Shown: piece by piece, positions 6,750 through 11,078 of the stretch
Layout of the letters: each line of letters starts with the position of its first letter
Position numbering within the stretch: position 1 is the stretch's first letter
DNA from: Treponema sp.
GTDB taxonomy: Bacteria; Spirochaetota; Spirochaetia; Treponematales; Treponemataceae
DNA: 11,078 nucleotides
Direction: 5' to 3'
Assembly (NCBI GenBank): GCA_017421145.1
Contig: JAFOTA010000155.1
Coordinates: 1 to 11,078 of the forward strand
Notes under the pieces: generated by a model
What the model saw: the letters and a program-made list of their open reading frames with translations, nothing else
Told to the model about the DNA's origin: nothing
The model's database searches: none
Position numbers and translations under genes: made by a program

Positions 6750-6871
6750 AAAATCTGCATGACTCATACCTTGGGAACCGCTGATTAATACGGGAAGCAT
6801 TAATCAGCGGTTCCCGGCAATTTCTCGTAATTCTTTATACTGTAAGGAATTACTACGAAATTGCAGATTTT
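6750..6871. repeat. Nested inverted-repeat element with two internal hairpins
   Basis: Short outer repeats AAAATCTGCA (6750-6759) and TGCAGATTTT (6862-6871) are perfect 10-base inverted copies. Inside them lies a perfect 17-bp stem, 6773-6789 with 6799-6815, around a 9-base loop. Next comes an imperfect stem, GCAATTT plus GTAATTC (6817-6823, 6827-6833) with GAATTAC plus AAATTGC (6847-6853, 6858-6864). If transcribed, it could fold as a closing stem with two arms, though the second arm shares three bases with the outer stem. It could be a small non-autonomous element, a structured RNA, or the 3' end region of the 6404 gene. No target-site duplication is visible, and no U-run follows the main stem. 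Confidence 0.6.
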
Positions 6872-6877
6872 ATGGTT

Positions 6878-6913
6878 AACAATGAATAATCCGCTTTCGG
6901 ATTATTCATTGTT
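6878..6913 (-). terminator. Perfect 16-bp hairpin over the end of the 6902 gene, possible terminator
   Basis: AACAATGAATAATCCG (6878-6893) and its exact complement at 6898-6913 enclose the 4-base loop CTTT. The stop codon of the minus-strand gene (6902-6904) and its last codons lie inside one arm. No proper U-run follows on either strand, so it is not a classical intrinsic terminator. It may protect the transcript 3' end, or belong to the neighbouring inverted-repeat cluster. Confidence 0.4.
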
Positions 6914-8122
6914 TCCCTTAATCTCTCCGTCAACGGTAAAAAAAATCTGCGCCGTTTTTTCTTTATCGGAAGACAACCTTTGAAAAACAAGCGGATAGGA
7001 ACCGGCGTTTGAAATAACCATGACTTCGCCTATCCTAAGCTTCGGCATCATGACATCTTCGGCAATCACATCATTTTCAGAAAAAGAATTTCCCACGACA
7101 GTGACAAGCTCCGTTTCTTCCGAAGAATCAAGAGGATGAATCTCGAACGAATTCAGCTTGGTGAAAAAAGGCTCCATGCTTTTCGGGTTTTCCGACTGCG
7201 AATATTTTTTTACCGCATAAGAAATAAGAGGCTTGCAAAAACCGCCCAATGGATTCTGAAGGACGGCAAAAGTTTTTCCGTGCGATTTTTTCACGTCGAT
7301 CACATGCGTAACAAAACTACCGCACTTCCCGGAAACATATCGCCCAAGTTCCATTATTATCTTGATCCTTGGATGCGTCATCCTGAAGCTGGAAATTCTT
7401 TCTTCCATTTCCGAACCAAGCCATGAGATGTTTATTTCTTTGTCATCGTCAGTGTAAGGAATACCTATGCCTGAACCAAGGTCTATGAATTTAAGTTTGT
7501 GGCCGACCGCACGCTCCACTTTTTCGGCAAGCTGGAAAGCTTTTTTATAATACCTGTTTATCTTGCTGCAATCCAATTCCTGATTTTTTATGAGCGTGTA
7601 GATTCCGATGACTCTCACATAAAGCTCATCCAATTTTTCAAGATAGTCAAGGGCCTCCTTTTCATCGATTCCGAATTTTGAAGGCAGACCCTGGTCTTTT
7701 TCATAAGTGAAATTCGGATTTATCCTCACGGCAATTTCAATCTGCTCGTTGAAGATTTCCGCAAGATATTTCAATCTTTCGATTTCTGAAATACTGTCGG
7801 CGACTATCGTGCATTCATGGTAGGAATCCTGCAGATCGTCCATCGATTTTCCGGGAGCTGAATAAAATATCTTTTCCCTGCCAAGCCCCATTTTTTTTAC
7901 GGAATCCAATTCTTCCATGCTGGACACCGACGCACCGAAACCGTTTGAAAAAATTGACTTGAGGACGTTTTCATTGGAATTGCAGCTTACGAAATATAAA
8001 AAATCAACGGAAGGAAAATTCTTTTTCAAAAGATTGATTCTGGAAATTATTTCCTGCTCTTCATAAAGATAAAAACTTTCGTATTGCTTTGCCAATCTTT
8101 CTATCAAGTATTTCGTTTCCAT
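6902..8122 (-). CDS. PLP fold-type III decarboxylase-like protein lacking the PLP lysine
   Basis: This 406-residue protein spans the full length of the ornithine/diaminopimelate/arginine decarboxylase family: a barrel domain (about 20-280) and a C-terminal beta domain. Recognisable landmarks include FLYFVSCNSNENVLKSI (41-57), GASVSSMEELDSV (63-75), PSKFGI (147-152), FIDLGSGIGI (212-221), MELGR (257-261) and NAGSYPLVF (372-380). The cofactor residues are eroded. The Y-A-V-K-A-N lysine is S46. The H-x-G-S stacking motif is LIKN, with L177 for histidine. The G-G-G loop is GSG. E-P-G-R is ELGR. The interdomain catalytic cysteine of C-E-S-G-D is F347. The classical PLP reaction is therefore unlikely; it may be a binding or regulatory pseudoenzyme, or have a changed activity. 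The ATG at 8122 was chosen over an in-frame TTG at 8155. It is transcribed alone, 106 bases downstream of the metY stop with a terminator in between. Confidence 0.72.
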   Translation of the reverse strand: METKYLIERLAKQYESFYLYEEQEIISRINLLKKNFPSVDFLYFVSCNSNENVLKSIFSNGFGASVSSMEELDSVKKMGLGREKIFYSAPGKSMDDLQDSYHECTIVADSISEIERLKYLAEIFNEQIEIAVRINPNFTYEKDQGLPSKFGIDEKEALDYLEKLDELYVRVIGIYTLIKNQELDCSKINRYYKKAFQLAEKVERAVGHKLKFIDLGSGIGIPYTDDDKEINISWLGSEMEERISSFRMTHPRIKIIMELGRYVSGKCGSFVTHVIDVKKSHGKTFAVLQNPLGGFCKPLISYAVKKYSQSENPKSMEPFFTKLNSFEIHPLDSSEETELVTVVGNSFSENDVIAEDVMMPKLRIGEVMVISNAGSYPLVFQRLSSDKEKTAQIFFTVDGEIKGNNE

Positions 8123-8129
8123 AAAAAAG

Positions 8130-8135
8130 ATTGTA
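8130..8135 (-). promoter_or_regulatory. Candidate -10 box of the 6902-8122 gene
   Basis: On the minus strand, TACAAT (preceded by TGTGA) ends 7 bases before the ATG at 8122, with a run of T between and no ribosome site. This fits a leaderless start at 8122. It also argues against the TTG at 8155, which would lie upstream of the promoter. No convincing -35 box is seen at normal spacing. Confidence 0.4.
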
Positions 8136-8171
8136 TCACAAAACGCAATCAACAAACATACCTGAACGGAT

Positions 8172-8207
8172 AAAAAATGCCGGAAGGCTCATAAACCAAC
8201 CGGCATT
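8172..8207 (-). terminator. Intrinsic terminator of metY
   Basis: On the minus strand an 8-bp perfect stem, AATGCCGG with CCGGCATT (8200-8207 and 8176-8183), encloses a 16-base loop. It runs straight into a T6 tract (8177-8172). It starts 21 bases after the metY stop codon, which is the standard placement of a Rho-independent terminator. Confidence 0.8.
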
Positions 8208-8228
8208 CACTCTTGTCAAAAACAGATT

Positions 8229-9515
8229 TTAGATTGCAGAGAAACCGCGCTCCAAATCTGCAAGGATATCATCGATGTGCTCCGTTCCTATTGAAAGGCG
8301 TATCGTGCTCTGGGTGATTCCCTGTTCGGCAAGCTCCGTGTCGTTCAATTCAGAATGTGTGGTTGAAGCCGGATGTATGACCAAAGACTTTACGTCCGCG
8401 ACATTTGCAAGCAAAGAGAAAATCTGAAGGTTGTCGATGAATTTCCAAGCCTCTTCCCTTCCGCCTTTGATTTCAAAAGTGAAAATCGTAGCTCCGCCGT
8501 TCGGGAAATATTTTTTATAGTTCGCATGGTCTGGATGATCCGCAAGCGATGGATGGTTCACCTTTGCAACCTTTGGATTTTTTGCAAGATACTCGACAAC
8601 TTTCTTTGTATTCTCAACATGACGCTCGACACGGAGAGAAAGCGTTTCAGTTCCCTGGATCAAAGCCCATGCAGCAAACGGAGAAATTGTCGCACCCTGA
8701 TCGCGCAAAAGAATCGCACGGATGTATGTAACGAACGCTGCACCCGGAACGGCATCCGCAAAGCTTACTCCGTGGTAGCTTTCATTCGGATTTGCAATCA
8801 GAGGGAATTTTCCTGATTTCCAGTTTGTCTTTCCTGATTCGATTATTATACCGCCGAGAGTCGTTCCATGTCCTCCGATGAATTTTGTGGCTGAATGGAT
8901 TACGACATCAGCACCGTGCTCAAGCGGACGGATAAGATATGGTGTTCCGAAAGTATTGTCAACGACTACAGCAACGCCGTGCTTATGACCAAGGGCGATA
9001 AGGGCATCAAGGTCTGGAACGTCTGCATTCGGATTTCCGAGCGTTTCAAGATAAAGGACCTTCGTGTTTTCCTTGAAAGCCTTTTCAACTTCAGAAAGAT
9101 CATGTGCGTTTACGAACGTCGTTTCAACTCCGAAAGGTTTCAGCGTGTGCTTCAGGAGATTGTAAGTTCCTCCGTAAATGGTTTTCTGAGCAACGATATG
9201 ACCGCCGGCCTGAGCCAGAGCCTCGATCGTATATGTTATGGCAGCGGCACCGGAAGCAACTGCCAGGGCTGCAGAACCGCCTTCAAGGGCTGCAATCCTT
9301 TTTTCAAAAACATCCTGGGTCGTATTCGTAAGGCGGCCGTAAATGTTTCCTGCATCTGCCAATCCGAATCTGTCGGCGGCATGTTTTGCATTATGGAAAA
9401 CATATGATGTGGTGGCATAAATCGGCACTGCACGTGAATCTGTAACCGGATCCGCAATCTCCTGTCCTACATGGAGCTGTTTTGTCTCGAATTTAGTATT
9501 TGAAAAATCTGCCAT
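8229..9515 (-). CDS. metY: O-acetylhomoserine sulfhydrylase (O-acetylhomoserine aminocarboxypropyltransferase)
   Basis: This 428-residue PLP enzyme of the Cys/Met metabolism family makes homocysteine, a methionine precursor, from O-acetylhomoserine and sulfide. Landmarks include [10 protein letters not shown] (31-40), the phosphate-binding YGRLTNTT (59-66), ASGAAAIT (87-94), IYGGTYNL (113-120), the cofactor aspartate D186 in [10 protein letters not shown], and [13 protein letters not shown] (207-219) with Schiff-base lysine K211. The late [10 protein letters not shown] contains the carboxylate-binding arginine. The length of about 430 residues fits MetY and not the shorter cystathionine synthases and lyases (about 380-400). 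Two ATGs are possible. The one at 9515 lies 8 bases after AAGGAG, while the one at 9521 is only 2 bases away, so 9515 is preferred. It is monocistronic, with its own promoter and terminator, and lies divergent from the YkgJ-type gene. Confidence 0.95.
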   Translation of the reverse strand: MADFSNTKFETKQLHVGQEIADPVTDSRAVPIYATTSYVFHNAKHAADRFGLADAGNIYGRLTNTTQDVFEKRIAALEGGSAALAVASGAAAITYTIEALAQAGGHIVAQKTIYGGTYNLLKHTLKPFGVETTFVNAHDLSEVEKAFKENTKVLYLETLGNPNADVPDLDALIALGHKHGVAVVVDNTFGTPYLIRPLEHGADVVIHSATKFIGGHGTTLGGIIIESGKTNWKSGKFPLIANPNESYHGVSFADAVPGAAFVTYIRAILLRDQGATISPFAAWALIQGTETLSLRVERHVENTKKVVEYLAKNPKVAKVNHPSLADHPDHANYKKYFPNGGATIFTFEIKGGREEAWKFIDNLQIFSLLANVADVKSLVIHPASTTHSELNDTELAEQGITQSTIRLSIGTEHIDDILADLERGFSAI

Positions 9516-9523
9516 AGTCATTT

Positions 9524-9529
9524 CTCCTT
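9524..9529 (-). promoter_or_regulatory. Ribosome binding site of metY
   Basis: AAGGAG on the minus strand lies 8 bases before the ATG at 9515 and only 2 bases before the in-frame ATG at 9521. This spacing decides the start in favour of the downstream ATG. Confidence 0.75.
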
Positions 9530-9548
9530 TTTTGTTTGATCTGATTCA

Positions 9549-9577
9549 TTTATAAACCAAATTACCTACTATGTCAA
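9549..9577 (-). promoter_or_regulatory. Consensus promoter of metY
   Basis: On the minus strand a perfect -35 TTGACA (9577-9572) and a -10 TATAAA (9554-9549) are separated by 17 bases. Transcription should start near 9542, giving a leader of about 27 bases that holds the ribosome site and leaves no room for a riboswitch. This is the strongest promoter seen in the window. Confidence 0.82.
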
Positions 9578-9585
9578 TAGGTAAT
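9561..9585. promoter_or_regulatory. Palindrome over the metY -35 box, candidate operator
   Basis: ATTACCTA (9561-9568) and TAGGTAAT (9578-9585) are perfect 8-base inverted repeats with a 9-base centre. The -35 hexamer (9572-9577) lies within the centre. A protein bound here would block RNA polymerase, so the site is a good candidate for repression of metY by a sulfur- or methionine-responsive regulator. Palindromes of this general TACCTA type are known for some Rrf2-family regulators, but assigning one here is speculative. Confidence 0.55.
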
Positions 9586-9633
9586 GTACGTTTTTTTTTA
9601 CTTTTTCTGATTATGGTAAAACCGCATGAAAAA

Positions 9634-9642
9634 TGCTATTAT
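9634..9642 (+). promoter_or_regulatory. Extended -10 promoter of the YkgJ-type gene
   Basis: TGCTATTAT combines a TGn extension with a TATTAT box ending 6 bases before the ATG at 9649. There is no Shine-Dalgarno and no good -35 match, which is tolerable for an extended -10. Transcription would begin at about the start codon, suggesting a leaderless message. Confidence 0.45.
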
Positions 9643-9648
9643 AAGCCG

Positions 9649-10113
9649 ATGGAAGAGCCTTTTTATAAAAACGGATTGAAATTCTCATGCAAGCGGTGCT
9701 CATCATGCTGCGGCCATGCACCGGGATTCGTATATCTTTCGGAATCAGATTTGAAAAAGCTTTGTGAATTTTTCAAGCTCAGCATAAAGGATTTCGTGGA
9801 AAAGTATTGCCGCGAAGCAGATTATTACGAAGGAAAAACCGTCATTGCGCTGGCCGAACAAAAAAACTACGACTGCATTCTATGGAAAAACGGATGCACC
9901 GCTTATGAAGCAAGACCCGTCCAATGCTCGTCATATCCGTTCTGGACATGGATGGTTCAGGACAAAAAAACATGGGATGAAATGGCAGAAGGATGTCCTG
10001 GAATGAACCAAGGAAAAATCTGGTCAAAAGAATTCATAGACGAAACAAAAGACGCTTATGAAAAAAACGTTCCCATTACAAAAGAAGAGCTTGAAAAACT
10101 GATTGCCGGCTGA
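9649..10113 (+). CDS. YkgJ-family cysteine-cluster protein
   Basis: This 154-residue soluble protein carries the hallmark cysteine cluster near its N-terminus: FSCKRCSSCCGHAPG (12-26), giving C14, C17, C20 and C21. Further cysteines follow at C76 and C83 (CILWKNGC), C93 in ARPVQCSSYPFW, and C116. The family (zinc- or iron-chelating YkgJ/UPF0153 type) is known for C-x-x-C-x-x-C-C plus a later R-P-x-x-C-x-x-[YF]-P motif, both present here. It is thought to bind a metal or an Fe-S centre, but its biochemical role is not established. The start at 9649 was preferred to 9571. The longer form would add 26 residues with no family counterpart, and its coding sequence would begin upstream of the predicted promoter. 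It is transcribed divergently from metY and converges on the outer-membrane protein gene, 19 bases away. Confidence 0.85.
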   Translation: MEEPFYKNGLKFSCKRCSSCCGHAPGFVYLSESDLKKLCEFFKLSIKDFVEKYCREADYYEGKTVIALAEQKNYDCILWKNGCTAYEARPVQCSSYPFWTWMVQDKKTWDEMAEGCPGMNQGKIWSKEFIDETKDAYEKNVPITKEELEKLIAG

Positions 10114-10132
10114 AAGATTTCAGGCACTGGAT

Positions 10133-10693
10133 TCAAAGCGCAACCCTTGCAAAAACAGATTCCGCAAAAAAATCTTTCCCGTAGGCCTGGGGTTCAGCAT
10201 CCGTCCTGATTTTTTTTGACAGCTCTCCCCTTATTCCGAGAGAAAAAATTTTATAGACCTTGTGCACATAAGAAGCGTCGAGATTGAAAATCAAAAAATT
10301 TCCAGAAAGCTTTTTTCCTTTGGGCGTGTTTCCGTATGAGTTCAAATATTCAAGCTGCGTTCCAAGATAAAAATTCCCTGCAAGCGGAGAATCAAATTCT
10401 GCATAAAATTTTCCTATAGGGCCGAAAGTATAAGTAAGCTCCCCGGTCTTTGCAAAAGCACCCGACTGTTCACAGCAGTTTTCTGTAACGCCGAAAAACA
10501 CAAACCCAAGCTCTGCTCCATATGCAAAATAATTTGCGCCGTAATTTATTTTTTGCTTGAAAAATGCACCGAGCGAATTCAATGAAAGGCATCCTGAATC
10601 AGAATACGTCACGTCATAATTCATGCTGACACCGGCATTCGAATCTGCATTTTGATTTATATACAATGGAACGGAAAAAAACTCTCCGACTCT
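10133..10693 (-). pseudogene. Probable outer-membrane beta-barrel protein, C-terminal fragment cut at the contig junction
   Basis: About 187 residues are readable on the minus strand, ending at a TAA at 10133-10135. The sequence alternates polar and hydrophobic residues in short strands separated by turns, for example YFAYGAELGFVFFGV, GELTYTFGPIGKFYAEF, NFYLGTQLEYLNSYG and IFSLGIRGEL. This is the pattern of a membrane beta-barrel. I do not recognise a specific family. The N-terminus with its signal peptide is missing. Upstream of about 10693 the frame meets a stop (10694-10696), and the DNA changes to very AT-rich ABC-transporter coding sequence. The TTG at 10666 is not a credible start because in-frame sequence of the same character (EFFSVPLYINQN) continues through it. 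The gene is probably intact in the source genome and truncated here by mis-assembly. Confidence 0.6.
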
Positions 10694-11078
10694 TCACCGT
10701 ATTCTTCAACCTCTTTTTTACTTCTCTTATTCTTCTTACTTTCAACTCCTGGAAGAATAATGTTATCTAATATTGAAAGATTTTTCATCATGAACATTTG
10801 CTGGAATACAAATCCCATATCATCAAGTCTTACTTCTGATAATTCATTCTTACTAATCTTAGTAATTTCCTTTCCATCAAAAATTACGCTTCCACTTGTT
10901 GGTGCATCCATACCGGATACACTATATAATAATGTTGATTTACCTGAAGCAGATGGTCCCATGATTGCAACCATTTCACCCTCTTCAATTTTGAAATTAA
11001 CATTCTTAAGAACATTATTCTGTCTTTTATCTGCTACATATGTTTTACAAAGATCCTTTACTTCAATTACTGTTGCCA
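10657..11078 (-). CDS. ABC transporter ATP-binding protein, N-terminal fragment (LolD/MacB/BceA type)
   Basis: The frame is open from the right edge of the window. It begins with residues equivalent to about position 2 of a typical protein (ATVIEVKDLCKTYV). It holds Walker A GPSASGKST at 40-48 and a Q-loop FVFQQMFMMKNLSILDNI around 90-105. The SGKSTLLYSVSGMD stretch and the charged insert KKNKRSKKEVEEYG are typical of the peptide- or lipoprotein-exporting LolD/MacB/BceA group. The signature LSGGQ, Walker B and switch histidine should follow but are missing. Similarity ends near base 10695, and the last residues (ESFFPFHCI) come from reading the beta-barrel gene in the wrong frame. Base composition is far more AT-rich than the rest of the window. 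It most likely belongs to a different organism, probably a Firmicute. Confidence 0.8.
   Translation of the reverse strand, partial: ATVIEVKDLCKTYVADKRQNNVLKNVNFKIEEGEMVAIMGPSASGKSTLLYSVSGMDAPTSGSVIFDGKEITKISKNELSEVRLDDMGFVFQQMFMMKNLSILDNIILPGVESKKNKRSKKEVEEYGEESESFFPFHCI

Noticed and set aside
6433..6762. Alternative plus-strand frame overlapping the 6404 membrane protein
   Set aside because: The 6404 frame has a good promoter, membrane helices and family-like motifs; the overlapping frame has none of these.
8895..9407. Plus-strand frame of 170 codons opposite metY
   Set aside because: It is antisense to a highly conserved enzyme gene, has no ribosome site, and its protein shows no domain.
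9515..9548. Possible S-adenosylmethionine or other riboswitch before metY
   Set aside because: The predicted leader is only about 27 bases, far too short for any known methionine-related riboswitch, and no structured upstream region is transcribed.
9571..9648. Upstream extension of the YkgJ-type protein from the ATG at 9571
   Set aside because: This ATG lies inside the metY -35/operator region, and the added 26 residues are not part of the family. The extended -10 box at 9634-9642 also lies downstream of it.

Overview
The window looks like about 10.5 kb of a host-associated spirochaete, most likely a gut or rumen Treponema, with short pieces of other genomes at both ends. The spirochaete assignment is inference. 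It rests on moderate G+C, many lipoproteins, an isolated beta-barrel-type protein and Treponema-like versions of the zinc-uptake proteins. No rRNA or other marker gene is present. The first ~120 bases encode a piece of carbamoyl-phosphate synthase large subunit. The last ~385 bases encode the start of a very AT-rich, Firmicutes-like ABC ATPase. Both break off abruptly mid-gene, so the contig ends are probably assembly chimeras.

Layout of the core: (1) 165-3687, plus strand, a compact metal-uptake operon: Fur-family regulator, ZnuA-type binding lipoprotein, ZnuC ATPase, ZnuB permease, and a fifth gene for a small Cys-Cys-containing lipoprotein. A 9-5-9 palindrome just upstream of the regulator is a candidate operator. 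(2) 3703-6296, minus strand, a three-gene unit: membrane diguanylate cyclase, Gfo/Idh/MocA oxidoreductase (ATGA overlap) and a four-helix membrane protein. (3) 6404-6733, plus strand, a small DUF3784-like membrane protein, divergent from the cyclase. (4) 6734-6901, an intergenic stretch packed with inverted repeats. (5) 6902-8122, minus strand, a homologue of fold-type III PLP decarboxylases in which the Schiff-base lysine and the other main cofactor residues are replaced. (6) 8229-9515, minus strand, O-acetylhomoserine sulfhydrylase with a consensus promoter, a palindrome over its -35 box, a good ribosome site and an intrinsic terminator. (7) 9649-10113, plus strand, a YkgJ-type cysteine-cluster protein. 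(8) 10133-10693, minus strand, the C-terminal part of a probable outer-membrane protein, cut at the right-hand junction.

The parts most worth following are the PLP pseudoenzyme candidate, the extra lipoprotein in the zinc operon, the nested inverted repeats at 6750-6913, and a recurring arrangement in which a -10 box lies 6-7 bases before the ATG with no Shine-Dalgarno sequence, suggesting leaderless transcripts. There is no sign of CRISPR, phage, insertion sequence or tRNA. No gene-free stretch exceeds 300 bases.
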